Below, piece by piece: positions 33,218 through 47,913 of a stretch of DNA of 64,000 nucleotides (positions within the stretch are counted from its first letter, which is position 1; every line of letters starts with the position of its first letter). The notes below the pieces were generated by a model. That model made no database searches. It was not told where the DNA came from and worked only from the letters and a program-made list of their open reading frames with translations. The stretch is from the NCBI GenBank assembly GCA_036971475.1, contig JBAIZL010000010.1, positions 4,673,782-4,737,781 of the forward strand, in the 5' to 3' direction. The position numbers and the translations under genes were made by a program. The stretch comes from Prosapia bicincta. Its lineage: Eukaryota; Arthropoda; Insecta; Hemiptera; Cercopidae.

Positions 33218-36200
33218 CTACAGGTATCCAAACGTTTCTTGGTACAAACGAAGGTAAATAGAGAACATTTGTTTCCGTTTGGCGACGCAACAGCTAACTC
33301 TACAGGTATCCAAACGTTTCTTGGTACAAACGAAGGTAAATAGAGAACATTTGTTTCCGTTTGGCGACGCAACAGCTAACTCTACAGGTATCCAAACGTT
33401 TCTTGGTACAAACGAAGGTAAATAGAGAACATTTGTTTCCGTTTGGCGACGCAACAGCTAACTGTACAGGTATCCAAACGTTTCTTGGTACAAACGAAGG
33501 TAAATAGAGAACATTTGTTTCCGTTTGGCGACGCAACAGCTAACTCTACAGGTATCCAAACGTTTCTTGGTACAAACGAAGGTAAATAGAGAACATTTGT
33601 TTCCGTTTGCCGACGCAACAGCTAACTCTACAGGTATCCAAACGTTTCTTGGTACAAACGAAGGTAAATAGAGAACATTTGTTTCCGTTTGGCGACGCAA
33701 CAGCTAACTCTACAGGTATCCAAACGTTTCTTGGTACAAACGAAGGTAAATAGAGAACATTTGTTTCCGTTTGGCGACGCAACAGCTAACTCTACAGGTA
33801 TCCAAACGTTTCTTGGTACAAACGAAGGTAAATAGAGAACATTTGTTTCCGTTTGGCGACGCAACAGCTAACTCTACAGGTATCCAAACGTTTCTTGGTA
33901 CAAACGAAGGTAAATAGAGAACATTTGTTTCCGTTTGGCGACGCAACAGCTAACTCTACAGGTATCCAAACGTTTCTTGGTACAAACGAAGGTAAATAGA
34001 GAACATTTGTTTCCGCTTGGCGACGCAACAGCTAACTCTACAGGTATCCAAACGTTTCTTGGTACAAACGAAGGTAAATAGCGAACATTTGTTTCCGTTT
34101 GGCGACGCAACAGCCAATTCTACAGGTATCCAAACGTTTCTTGGTACAAACGAAGGTAAATAGAGAACATTTGTTTCCGTTTGGCGACGCAACAGCTAAC
34201 TCTACAGGTATCCAAACGTTTCTTGGTACAAACGAAGGTAAATAGAGAACATTTGTTTCCGTTTGGCGACGCAACAGCTAACTCTACAGGTATCCAAACG
34301 TTTCTTGGTACAAACGAAGGTAAATAGAGAACATTTGTTTCCGTTTGGCGACGCAACAGCTAACTCTACAGGTATCCAAACGTTTCTTGGTACAAACGAA
34401 GGTAAATAGAGAACATTTGTTTCCGTTTGGCGACGCAACAGCTAACTCTACAGGTATCCAAACGTTTCTTGGTACAAAAGAAGGTAAATAAAGAACATTT
34501 GTTTCCGTTTGGCGACGCAACAGCTAACTCTACAGGTATCCAAACGTTTCTTGGTACAAACGAAGGTAAATAGAGAACATTTGTTTCCGTTTAACGACGC
34601 AACAGCTAACTCTACAGGTATCCAAACGTTTCTTGGTACAAACGAAGGAAAATAGAGAACATTTGTTTCCGTTTGGCGACGCAACAGCTAACTCTACAGG
34701 TATCCAAACGTTTCTTGGTACAAACGAAGGTAAATAGAGAACATTTGTTTCCGTTTGGCGACGCAACAGCTAACTTTACAGGTATCCAAACGTTTCTTGG
34801 TACAAACGAAGGTAAATAGAGAACATTTGTTTCCGTTTGGCGACGCAACAGCTAACTCTACAGGTATCCAAACGTTTCTTGGTACAAACGAAGGTAAATA
34901 GAGAACATTTGTTTCCGTTTGGCGACGCAACAGCTACCTCTACAGGTATCCAAACGTTTCTTGGTACAAACGAAGGTAAATAGAGAACATTTGTTTCCGT
35001 TTGGCGACGCAACAGCTAACTCTACAGGTATCCAAACGTTTCTTGGTACAAACGAAGGTAAATAGAGAACATTTGTTTCCGTTTGGCGACGCAACAGCTA
35101 ACTCTACAGGTATCCAAACGTTTCTTGGTACAAAAGAAGGTAAATAGAGAACATTTGTTTCCGTTTGGCGACGCAACAGCTAACTCTACAGGTATCCAAA
35201 CGTTTCTTGGTACAAACGAAGGTAAATAGAGAACATTTGTTTCCGTTTGGCGACGCAACAGCTAACTCTACAGGTATCCAAACGTTTCTTGGTACAAACG
35301 AAGGTAAATAGAGAACATTTGTTTCCGTTTGGCGACGCAACAGCTAACTCTACAGGTATCCAAACGTTTCTTGGTACAAACGAAGGTAAATAGCGAACAT
35401 TTGTTTCCGTTTGGCGACGCAACAGCCAATTCTACAGGTATCCAAACGTTTCTTGGTACAAACGAAGGTAAATAGAGAACATTTGTTTCCGTTTGGCGAC
35501 GCAACAGCTAACTCTACAGGTATCCAAACGTTTCTTGGTACAAACGAAGGTAAATAGCGAACATTTGTTTCCGTTTGGCGACGCAACAGCCAATTCTACA
35601 GGTATCCAAACGTTTCTTGGTACAAACGAAGGTAAATAGCGAACATTCGTTTCCGTTTGGCGACGCAACAGCCAATTCTACAGGTATCCAAACGTTTCTT
35701 GGTACAAACGAAGGTAAATAGAGAACATTTGTTTCCGTTTGGCGACGCAACAGCTAACTCTACAGGTATCCAAACGTTTCTTGGTACAAACGAAGGTAAA
35801 TAGAGAACATTTGTTTCCGTTTGGCGACGCAACAGCTAACTCTACAGGTATCCAAACGTTTCTTGGTACAAACGAAGGTAAATAGAGAACATTTGTTTCC
35901 GTTTGGCGACGCAACAGCTAACTCTACAGGTATCCAAACGTTTCTTGGTACAAACGAAGGTAAATAGAGAACATTTGTTTCCGTTTGGCGACGCAACAGC
36001 TAACTCTACAGGTATCCAAACGTTTCTTGGTACAAACGAAGGTAAATAGCGAACATTTGTTTCCGTTTGGCGAAGCAACAGCCAATTCTACAGGTATCCA
36101 AACGTTTCTTGGTACAAACGAAGGTAAATAGAGAACATTTGTTTCCGTTTGGCGACGCAACAGCTAACTCTACAGGTATCCAAACGTTTCTTGGTACAAA

Positions 36201-39200
36201 CGAAGGTAAATAGCGAACATTTGTTTCCGTTTGGCGACGCAACAGCCAATTCTACAGGTATCCAAACGTTTCTTGGTACAAACGAAGGTAAATAGAGAAC
36301 ATTTGTTTCCGTTTGGCGACGCAACAGCTAACTCTACAGGTATCCAAACGTTTCTTGGTACAAACGAAGGTAAATAGCGAACATTTGTTTCCGTTTGGCG
36401 ACGCAACAGCTAACTCTACAGGTATCCAAACGTTTCTTGGTACAAACGAAGGTAAATAGAGAACATTTGTTTCCGTTTGGCGACGCAACAGCTAACTCTA
36501 CAGGTATCCAAACGTTTCTTGGTACAAAAGAAGGTAAATAAAGAACATTTGTTTCCGTTTGGCGACGCAACAGCTAACTCTACAGGTATCCAAACGTTTC
36601 TTGGTACAAACGAAGGTAAATAGAGAACATTTGTTTCCGTTTAACGACGCAACAGCTAACTCTACAGGTATCCAAACGTTTCTTGGTACAAACGAAGGTA
36701 AATAGAGAACATTTGTTTCCGTTTGGCGACGCAACAGCTAACTCTACAGGTATCCAAACGTTTCTTGGTACAAACGAAGGTAAATAGAGAACATTTGTTT
36801 CTGTTTGGCGACGCAACAGCCAATTCTACAGGTATCCAAACGTTTCTTGGTACAAACGAAGGTAAATAGAGAACATTTGTTTCCGTTTGGCGACGCAACA
36901 GCTAACTCTATAGGTATCCAAACGTTTCTTGGTACAAACGAAGGTAAATAGAGAACATTTGTTTCCGTTTGGCGACGCAACAGCTAACTCTACAGGTATC
37001 CAAACGTTTCTTGGTACAAACGAAGGTAAATAGAGAACATTTGTTTCCGTTTGGCGACGCAACAGCTAACTCTACAGGTATCCAAACGTTTCTTGGTACA
37101 AACGAAGGTAAATAGAGAACATTTGTTTCCGTTTGGCGACGCAACAGCTAACACTACAGGTATCCAAACGTTTCTTGGTACAAAAGAAGGTAAATAAAGA
37201 ACATTTGTTTCCGTTTGGCGACGCAACAGCTAACTCTACAGGTATCCAAACGTTTCTTGGTACAAACGAAGGTAAATAGAGAACATTTGTTTCCGTTTAA
37301 CGACGCAACAGCTAACTCTACAGGTATCCAAACGTTTCTTGGTACAAACGAAGGTAAATAGAGAACATTTGTTTCCGTTTGGCGACGCAACAGCTAACTC
37401 TACAGGTATCCAAACGTTTCTTGGTACAAACGAAGGTAAATAGAGAACATTTGTTTTTGTTTGGCGACGCAACAGCTAACTCTACAGGTATCCAAACGTT
37501 TCTTGGTACAAACGAAGGTAAATAGCGAACATTTGTTTCCGTTTGGCGACGCAACAGCCAATTCTACAGGTATCCAAACGTTTCTTGGTACAAACGAAGG
37601 TAAATAGAGAACATTTGTTTCCGTTTGGCGACGCAACAGCTAACTCTACAGGTATCCAAACGTTTCTTGGTACAAACGAAGGTAAATAGAGAACATTTGT
37701 TTCCGTTTGGCGACGCAACAGCTAACTCTACAGGTATCCAAACGTTTCTTGGTACAAACGAAGGTAAATAGAGAACATTTGTTTCCGTTTGGCGACGCAA
37801 CAGCTAACTCTACAGGTATCCAAACGTTTCTTGGTACAAACGAAGGTAAATAGAGAACATTTGTTTCCGTTTGGCGACGCAACAGCTAACTCTACAGGTA
37901 TCCAAACGTTTCTTGGTACAAACGAAGGTAAATAGAGAACATTTGTTTCCGTTTGGCGACGCAACAGCTAACTCTACAGGTATCCAAACGTTTCTTGGTA
38001 CAAACGAAGGTAAATAGAGAACATTTGTTTCCGTTTGGCGACGCAACAGCTAACTGTACAGGTATCCAAACGTTTCTTGGTACAAACGAAGGTAAATAGA
38101 GAACATTTGTTTCCGTTTGGCGACGCAACAGCTAACTCTACAGGTATCCAAACGTTTCTTGGTACAAACGAAGGTAAATAGAGAACATTTGTTTCCGTTT
38201 GCCGACGCAACAGCTAACTCTACAGGTATCCAAACGTTTCTTGGTACAAACGAAGGTAAATAGAGAACATTTGTTTCCGTTTGGCGACGCAACAGCTAAC
38301 TCTACAGGTATCCAAACGTTTCTTGGTACAAACGAAGGTAAATAGAGAACATTTGTTTCCGTTTGGCGACGCAACAGCTAACTCTACAGGTATCCAAACG
38401 TTTCTTGGTACAAACGAAGGTAAATAGAGAACATTTGTTTCCGTTTGGCGACGCAACAGCTAACTCTACAGGTATCCAAACGTTTCTTGGTACAAACGAA
38501 GGTAAATAGAGAACATTTGTTTCCGTTTGGCGACGCAACAGCTAACTCTACAGGTATCCAAACGTTTCTTGGTACAAACGAAGGTAAATAGAGAACATTT
38601 GTTTCCGCTTGGCGACGCAACAGCTAACTCTACAGGTATCCAAACGTTTCTTGGTACAAACGAAGGTAAATAGCGAACATTTGTTTCCGTTTGGCGACGC
38701 AACAGCCAATTCTACAGGTATCCAAACGTTTCTTGGTACAAACGAAGGTAAATAGAGAACATTTGTTTCCGTTTGGCGACGCAACAGCTAACTCTACAGG
38801 TATCCAAACGTTTCTTGGTACAAACGAAGGTAAATAGAGAACATTTGTTTCCGTTTGGCGACGCAACAGCTAACTCTACAGGTATCCAAACGTTTCTTGG
38901 TACAAACGAAGGTAAATAGAGAACATTTGTTTCCGTTTGGCGACGCAACAGCTAACTCTACAGGTATCCAAACGTTTCTTGGTACAAACGAAGGTAAATA
39001 GAGAACATTTGTTTCCGTTTGGCGACGCAACAGCTAACTCTACAGGTATCCAAACGTTTCTTGGTACAAAAGAAGGTAAATAAAGAACATTTGTTTCCGT
39101 TTGGCGACGCAACAGCTAACTCTACAGGTATCCAAACGTTTCTTGGTACAAACGAAGGTAAATAGAGAACATTTGTTTCCGTTTAACGACGCAACAGCTA

Positions 39201-42200
39201 ACTCTACAGGTATCCAAACGTTTCTTGGTACAAACGAAGGAAAATAGAGAACATTTGTTTCCGTTTGGCGACGCAACAGCTAACTCTACAGGTATCCAAA
39301 CGTTTCTTGGTACAAACGAAGGTAAATAGAGAACATTTGTTTCCGTTTGGCGACGCAACAGCTAACTTTACAGGTATCCAAACGTTTCTTGGTACAAACG
39401 AAGGTAAATAGAGAACATTTGTTTCCGTTTGGCGACGCAACAGCTAACTCTACAGGTATCCAAACGTTTCTTGGTACAAACGAAGGTAAATAGAGAACAT
39501 TTGTTTCCGTTTGGCGACGCAACAGCTAACTCTACAGGTATCCAAACGTTTCTTGGTACAAACGAAGGTAAATAGAGAACATTTGTTTCCGTTTGGCGAC
39601 GCAACAGCTAACTCTACAGGTATCCAAACGTTTCTTGGTACAAACGAAGGTAAATAGAGAACATTTGTTTCCGTTTGGCGACGCAACAGCTAACTCTACA
39701 GGTATCCAAACGTTTCTTGGTACAAAAGAAGGTAAATAGAGAACATTTGTTTCCGTTTGGCGACGCAACAGCTAACTCTACAGGTATCCAAACGTTTCTT
39801 GGTACAAACGAAGGTAAATAGAGAACATTTGTTTCCGTTTGGCGACGCAACAGCTAACTCTACAGGTATCCAAACGTTTCTTGGTACAAACGAAGGTAAA
39901 TAGAGAACATTTGTTTCCGTTTGGCGACGCAACAGCTAACTCTACAGGTATCCAAACGTTTCTTGGTACAAACGAAGGTAAATAGCGAACATTTGTTTCC
40001 GTTTGGCGACGCAACAGCCAATTCTACAGGTATCCAAACGTTTCTTGGTACAAACGAAGGTAAATAGAGAACATTTGTTTCCGTTTGGCGACGCAACAGC
40101 TAACTCTACAGGTATCCAAACGTTTCTTGGTACAAACGAAGGTAAATAGCGAACATTTGTTTCCGTTTGGCGACGCAACAGCCAATTCTACAGGTATCCA
40201 AACGTTTCTTGGTACAAACGAAGGTAAATAGCGAACATTCGTTTCCGTTTGGCGACGCAACAGCCAATTCTACAGGTATCCAAACGTTTCTTGGTACAAA
40301 CGAAGGTAAATAGAGAACATTTGTTTCCGTTTGGCGACGCAACAGCTAACTCTACAGGTATCCAAACGTTTCTTGGTACAAACGAAGGTAAATAGAGAAC
40401 ATTTGTTTCCGTTTGGCGACGCAACAGCTAACTCTACAGGTATCCAAACGTTTCTTGGTACAAACGAAGGTAAATAGAGAACATTTGTTTCCGTTTGGCG
40501 ACGCAACAGCTAACTCTACAGGTATCCAAACGTTTCTTGGTACAAACGAAGGTAAATAGAGAACATTTGTTTCCGTTTGGCGACGCAACAGCTAACTCTA
40601 CAGGTATCCAAACGTTTCTTGGTACAAACGAAGGTAAATAGCGAACATTTGTTTCCGTTTGGCGAAGCAACAGCCAATTCTACAGGTATCCAAACGTTTC
40701 TTGGTACAAACGAAGGTAAATAGAGAACATTTGTTTCCGTTTGGCGACGCAACAGCTAACTCTACAGGTATCCAAACGTTTCTTGGTACAAACGAAGGTA
40801 AATAGCGAACATTTGTTTCCGTTTGGCGACGCAACAGCCAATTCTACAGGTATCCAAACGTTTCTTGGTACAAACGAAGGTAAATAGAGAACATTTGTTT
40901 CCGTTTGGCGACGCAACAGCTAACTCTACAGGTATCCAAACGTTTCTTGGTACAAACGAAGGTAAATAGCGAACATTTGTTTCCGTTTGGCGACGCAACA
41001 GCTAACTCTACAGGTATCCAAACGTTTCTTGGTACAAACGAAGGTAAATAGAGAACATTTGTTTCCGTTTGGCGACGCAACAGCTAACTCTACAGGTATC
41101 CAAACGTTTCTTGGTACAAAAGAAGGTAAATAAAGAACATTTGTTTCCGTTTGGCGACGCAACAGCTAACTCTACAGGTATCCAAACGTTTCTTGGTACA
41201 AACGAAGGTAAATAGAGAACATTTGTTTCCGTTTAACGACGCAACAGCTAACTCTACAGGTATCCAAACGTTTCTTGGTACAAACGAAGGTAAATAGAGA
41301 ACATTTGTTTCCGTTTGGCGACGCAACAGCTAACTCTACAGGTATCCAAACGTTTCTTGGTACAAACGAAGGTAAATAGAGAACATTTGTTTCTGTTTGG
41401 CGACGCAACAGCCAATTCTACAGGTATCCAAACGTTTCTTGGTACAAACGAAGGTAAATAGAGAACATTTGTTTCCGTTTGGCGACGCAACAGCTAACTC
41501 TATAGGTATCCAAACGTTTCTTGGTACAAACGAAGGTAAATAGAGAACATTTGTTTCCGTTTGGCGACGCAACAGCTAACTCTACAGGTATCCAAACGTT
41601 TCTTGGTACAAACGAAGGTAAATAGAGAACATTTGTTTCCGTTTGGCGACGCAACAGCTAACTCTACAGGTATCCAAACGTTTCTTGGTACAAACGAAGG
41701 TAAATAGAGAACATTTGTTTCCGTTTGGCGACGCAACAGCTAACACTACAGGTATCCAAACGTTTCTTGGTACAAAAGAAGGTAAATAAAGAACATTTGT
41801 TTCCGTTTGGCGACGCAACAGCTAACTCTACAGGTATCCAAACGTTTCTTGGTACAAACGAAGGTAAATAGAGAACATTTGTTTCCGTTTAACGACGCAA
41901 CAGCTAACTCTACAGGTATCCAAACGTTTCTTGGTACAAACGAAGGTAAATAGAGAACATTTGTTTCCGTTTGGCGACGCAACAGCTAACTCTACAGGTA
42001 TCCAAACGTTTCTTGGTACAAACGAAGGTAAATAGAGAACATTTGTTTTTGTTTGGCGACGCAACAGCTAACTCTACAGGTATCCAAACGTTTCTTGGTA
42101 CAAACGAAGGTAAATAGCGAACATTTGTTTCCGTTTGGCGACGCAACAGCCAATTCTACAGGTATCCAAACGTTTCTTGGTACAAACGAAGGTAAATAGA

Positions 42201-42480
42201 GAACATTTGTTTCCGTTTGGCGACGCAACAGCTAACTCTACAGGTATCCAAACGTTTCTTGGTACAAACGAAGGTAAATAGAGAACATTTGTTTCCGTTT
42301 GGCGACGCAACAGCTAACTCTACAGGTATCCAAACGTTTCTTGGTACAAACGAAGGTAAATAGAGAACATTTGTTTCCGTTTGGCGACGCAACAGCTAAC
42401 TCTACAGGTATCCAAACGTTTCTTGGTACAAACGAAGGTAAATAGAGAACATTTGTTTCCGTTTGGCGACGCAACAGCTA
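33218..42480. repeat. 56-unit (4,592-bp) tandem duplication within the 82-bp satellite
   Basis: Rare variants recur at exactly 4,592 bp (56 x 82). Examples are TAACTGTACAGG at 33464 and 38056, TTTCCGCTTGGCG at 34013 and 38605, the GGAAAATAGAG unit at 34647 and 39239, GGCGAAGCAAC at 36070 and 40662, and TTTGTTTTTG at 37451 and 42043. Correspondence ends where copy two gains an AAAGAAGG unit near 42510 that copy one lacks. Scanning by eye I found only one clear difference (GCTACCTC near 34933 against GCTAACTC near 39525). It is therefore a very recent duplication or an assembly duplication. Confidence 0.88.
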
Positions 42481-44762
42481 ACTCTACAGGTATCCAAACG
42501 TTTCTTGGTACAAAAGAAGGTAAATAGAGAACATTTGTTTCCGTTTGGCGACGCAACAGCTAACTCTACAGGTATCCAAACGTTTCTTGGTACAAACGAA
42601 GGTAAATAGAGAACATTTGTTTCCGTTTAACGACGCAACAGCTAACTCTACAGGTATCCAAACGTTTCTTGGTACAAACGAAGGTAAATAGAGAACATTT
42701 GTTTCCGTTTGGCGACGCAACAGCTAACTCTACAGGTATCCAAACGTTTCTTGGTACAAACGAAGGTAAATAGCGAACATTTGTTTCCGTTTGGCGACGC
42801 AACAGCCAATTCTACAGGTTTCCAAACGTTTCTTGGTACAAACGAAGGTAAATAGAGAACATTTGTTTCCGTTTGGCGACGCAACAGCTAACTCTACAGG
42901 TATCCCAACGTTTCTTGGTACAAACGAAGGTAAATAGCGAACATTTGTTTCCGTTTGGCGACGCAACAGCTAACTCTACAGGTATCCAAACGTTTCTTGG
43001 TACAAACGAAGGTAAATAGAGAACATTTGTTTCCGTTTGGCGACGCAACAGCTAACTCTACAGGTATCCAAACGTTTCTTGGTACAAAAGAAGGTAAATA
43101 AAGAACATTTGTTTCCGTTTGGCGACGCAACAGCTAACTCTACAGGTATCCAAACGTTTCTTGGTACAAACGAAGGTAAATAGAGAACATTTGTTTCCGT
43201 TTAACGACGCAACAGCTAACTCTACAGGTATCCAAACGTTTCTTGGTACAAACGAAGGTAAATAGAGAACATTTGTTTCCGTTTGGCGACGCAACAGCTA
43301 ACTCTACAGGTATCCAAACGTTTCGTGGTACAAACGACGGTAAATAGAGAACATTTGTTTCTGTTTGGCGACGCAACAGCCAATTCTACAGGTATCCAAA
43401 CGTTTCTTGGTACAAACGAAGGTAAATAGAGAACATTTGTTTCCGTTTGGCGACGCAACAGCTAACTCTATAGGTATCCAAACGTTTCTTGGTACAAACG
43501 AAGGTAAATAGAGAACATTTGTTTCCGTTTGGCGACGCAACAGCTAACTCTACAGGTATCCAAACGTTTCTTGGTACAAACGAAGGTAAATAGAGAACAT
43601 TTGTTTCCGTTTGGCGACGCAACAGCTAACTCTACAGGTATCCAAACGTTTCTTGGTACAAACGAAGGTAAATAGAGAACATTTGTTTCCGTTTGGCGAC
43701 GCAACAGCTAACACTACAGGTATCCAAACGTTTCTTGGTACAAAAGAAGGTAAATAAAGAACATTTGTTTCCGTTTGGCGACGCAACAGCTAACTCTACA
43801 GGTATCCAAACGTTTCTTGGTACAAACGAAGGTAAATAGAGAACATTTGTTTCCGTTTAACGACGCAACAGCTAACTCTACAGGTATCCAAACGTTTCTT
43901 GGTACAAACGAAGGTAAATAGAGAACATTTGTTTCCGTTTGGCGACGCAACAGCTAACTCTACAGGTATCCAAACGTTTCTTGGTACAAACGAAGGTAAA
44001 TAGAGAACATTTGTTTCCGTTTGGCGACGCAACAGCTAACTCTACAGGTATCCAAACGTTTCTTGGTACAAACGAAGGTAAATAGCGAACATTTGTTTCC
44101 GTTTGGCGACGCAACAGCCAATTCTACAGGTATCCAAACGTTTCTTGGTACAAACGAAGGTAAATAGAGAACATTTGTTTCCGTTTGGCGACGCAACAGC
44201 TAACTCTACAGGTATCCAAACGTTTCTTGGTACAAACGAAGGTAAATAGAGAACATTTGTTTCCGTTTAACGACGCAACAGCTAACTCTACAGGTATCCA
44301 AACGTTTCTTGGTACAAACGAAGGTAAATAGAGAACATTTGTTTCCGTTTGGCGACGCAACAGCTAACTCTACAGGTATCCAAACGTTTCTTGGTACAAA
44401 CGAAGGTAAATAGAGAACATTTGTTTCCGTTTGGCGACGCAACAGCTAACTCTACAGGTATCCAAACGTTTCTTGGTACAAACGAAGGTAAATAGAGAAC
44501 ATTTGTTTCCGTTTGGCGACGCAACAGCTAACTCTACAGGTATCCAAACGTTTCTTGGTACAAACGAAGGTAAATAGCGAACATTTGTTTCCGTTTGGCG
44601 ACGCAACAGCCAATTCTACAGGTATCCAAACGTTTCTTGGTACAAACGAAGGTAAATAGAGAACATTTGTTTCCGTTTGGCGACGCAACAGCTAACTCTA
44701 CAGGTATCCAAACGTTTCTGGGTACAAACAAAGATAAATAGCAAACATTTGTTTCCGTTTGT

Positions 44763-44793
44763 GGCGATGATAACCACAATTGGTTTTTTCGCC
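44763..44793 (+). mobile_element. Captured hairpin + poly(A) fragment, copy 1
   Basis: The sequence folds as GGCG-ATGAT-AACCA-CAAT-TGGTT-TTTT-CGCC, then CAGG and an A-rich tract (A10 C A11 C A3) that rejoins the satellite at GGTAAATAGCG. The reverse complement of 57538-57568 matches at 28 of 31 positions and also continues into CAGGAAAAA. A terminal hairpin plus A-tail suggests the 3' end of a non-LTR retroelement; the family is not identified. Confidence 0.6.
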
Positions 44794-47700
44794 AGGAAAA
44801 AAAAAACAAAAAAAAAAACAAAGGTAAATAGCGAACATATGTTTCCGTTTGGCGACGCAACAGCCAATTGTACTGGTATCCAAAGGTTTCTTGGTACAAA
44901 CAAAGGTAAATAGCGAACATTTGTTTCCGTTTGGCGACGCAACAGCCCTACAGGTATCCAAACGTTTCTTGGTACAAACGAAGGTAAATAGCGAACATTT
45001 GTTTCCGTTTTGCGACGCAACAGCCAACTCTAAATGTATCCAAACGTTTCTTGGTACAAACGAAGGTAAATAGCGAACATTTGTTTCCGTTTTGCGACGC
45101 AACAGCCAATTCTACAGGTATCCAAAGGTTTCTTGGTACAAACGAAGGTAAATAGCGAACATTTGTTTCCGTTTGGCGACGCAACAGCCAATTCTACAGG
45201 TATCCAAACGTTTCTTGGTACAAACGAAGGTAAATAGCGAATATTTGTTTCCGTTTTGCGACGCAACAGCCAATTCTACAGGTATCCAAACGTTTCTTGG
45301 TACAAACGAAGGTAAATAGAGAACATTTGTTTCCGTTTGGCGACGCAACAGCTAACTCTACAGGTATCCAAACGTTTCTTAGTACAAACGAAGGTAAATA
45401 GAGAACATTTGTTTCCGTTTGGCGACGCAACAGCTAACTCTACAGGTATCAAAACGTTTCTTGGTACAAACGAAGGTAAATAGCGAACATTTGTTTCCGT
45501 TTGGCGACGCAACAGCCAATTCTACAGGTATCCAAACGTTTCTTGGTACAAACGAAGGTAAATAGAGAACATTTGTTTCCGTTTGGCGACGCAACAGCTA
45601 ACTCTACAGGTATCCAAACGTTTCTTGGTACAAACGAAGGTAAATAGAGAACATTTGTTTCCGTTTGGCGACGCAACAGCTAACTCTACAGGTATCCAAA
45701 CGTTTCTTGGTACAAACGAAGGTAAATAGAGAACATTTGTTTCCGTTTGGCGACGCAACAGCTAACTCTACAGGTATCCAAACGTTTCTTGGTACAAACG
45801 AAGGTAAATAGAGAACATTTGTTTCCGTTTGGCGACGCAACAGCTAACTCTACAGGTATCCAAACGTTTCTTGGTACAAAAGAAGGTAAATAGAGAACAT
45901 TTGTTTCCGTTTGGCGACGCAACAGCTAACTCTACAGGTATCCAAACGTTTCTTGGTACAAACGAAGGTAAATAGAGAACATTTGTTTCCGTTTAACGAC
46001 GCAACAGCTAACTCTACAGGTATCCAAACGTTTCTTGGTACAAACGAAGGTAAATAGAGAACATTTGTTTCCGTTTGGCGACGCAACAGCTAACTCTACA
46101 GGTATCCAAACGTTTCTTGGTACAAACGAAGGTAAATAGAGAACATTTGTTTCCGTTTGGCGACGCAACAGCTAACTCTACAGGTATCCAAACGTTTCTT
46201 GGTACAAACGAAGGTAAATAGAGAACATTTGTTTCCGTTTGGCGACGCAACAGCTAACTCTACAGGTATCCAAACGTTTCTTGGTACAAACGAAGGTAAA
46301 TAGCGAACATTTGTTTCCGTTTGGCGATGCAACAGCCAATTCTACAGGTATCCAAACGTTTCTTGGTACAAACGAAGGTAAATAGAGAACATTTGTTTCC
46401 GTTTGGCGACGCAACAGCTAACTCTACAGGTATCCAAACGTTTCTTGGTACAAACGAAGGTAAATAGCGAACATTTGTTTCCGTTTGGCGACGCAACAGC
46501 TAACTCTACAGGTATCCAAACGTTTCTTGGTACAAACGAAGGTAAATAGAGAACATTTGTTTCCGTTTGGCGACGCAACAGCTAACTCTACAGGTATCCA
46601 AACGTTTCTTGGTACAAAAGAAGGTAAATAAAGAACATTTGTTTCCGTTTGGCGACGCAACAGCTAACTCTACAGGTATCCAAACGTTTCTTGGTACAAA
46701 CGAAGGTAAATAGAGAACATTTGTTTCCGTTTAACGACGCAACAGCTAACTCTACAGGTATCCAAACGTTTCTTGGTACAAACGAAGGTAAATAGAGAAC
46801 ATTTGTTTCCGTTTGGCGACGCAACAGCTAACTCTACAGGTATCCAAACGTTTCTTGGTACAAACGAAGGTAAATAGAGAACATTTGTTTCTGTTTGGCG
46901 ACGCAACAGCCAATTCTACAGGTATCCAAACGTTTCTTGGTACAAACGAAGGTAAATAGAGAACATTTGTTTCCGTTCGGCGACGCAACAGCTAACTCTA
47001 TAGGTATCCAAACGTTTCTTGGTACAAACGAAGGTAAATAGAGAACATTTGTTTCCGTTTGGCGACGCAACAGCTAACTCTACAGGTATCCAAACGTTTC
47101 TTGGTACAAACGAAGGTAAATAGAGAACATTTGTTTCCGTTTGGCGACGCAACAGCTAACTCTACAGGTATCCAAACGTTTCTTGGTACAAACGAAGGTA
47201 AATAGCGAACATTTGTTTCCGTTTGGCGACGCAACAGCCAATTCTACAGGTATCCAAACGTTTCTTGGTACAAACGAAGGTAAATAGAGAACATTTGTTT
47301 CCGTTTGGCGACGCAACAGCTAACTCTACAGGTATCCAAACGTTTCTTGGTACAAACGAAGGTAAATAGAGAACATTTGTTTCCGTTTAACGACGCAACA
47401 GCTAACTCTACAGGTATCCAAACGTTTCTTGGTACAAACGAAGGTAAATAGAGAACATTTGTTTCCGTTTGGCGACGCAACAGCTAACTCTACAGGTATC
47501 CAAACGTTTCTTGGTACAAACGAGGGTAAATAGAGAACATTTGTTTCCGTTTGGCGACGCAACAGCTAACTCTACAGGTATCCAAACGTTTCTTGGTACA
47601 AACGAAGGTAAATAGAGAACATTTGTTTCCGTTTGGCGACGCAACAGCTAACTCTACAGGTATCCAAACGTTTCTTGGTACAAACGAAGGTAAATAGCGA

Positions 47701-47882
47701 ACATTTGTTTCCGTTTGGCGACGCAACAGCCAATTCTACAGGTATCCAAACGTTTCTTGGTACAAACGAAGGTAAATAGAGAACATTTGTTTCCGTTTGG
47801 CGACGCAACAGCTAACTCTACAGGTATCCAAACGTTTCTGGGTACAAACAAAGATAAATAGCAAACATTTGTTTCCGTTTGT

Positions 47883-47913
47883 GGCGATGATAACCACAAT
47901 TGGTTTTTTCGCC
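47883..47913 (+). mobile_element. Captured hairpin + poly(A) fragment, copy 2
   Basis: Identical hairpin to that at 44763, with slightly shorter A-runs (A9 C A10). It arose by amplification of the satellite block rather than by a second insertion, because the flanking satellite variants are shared. Confidence 0.6.
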
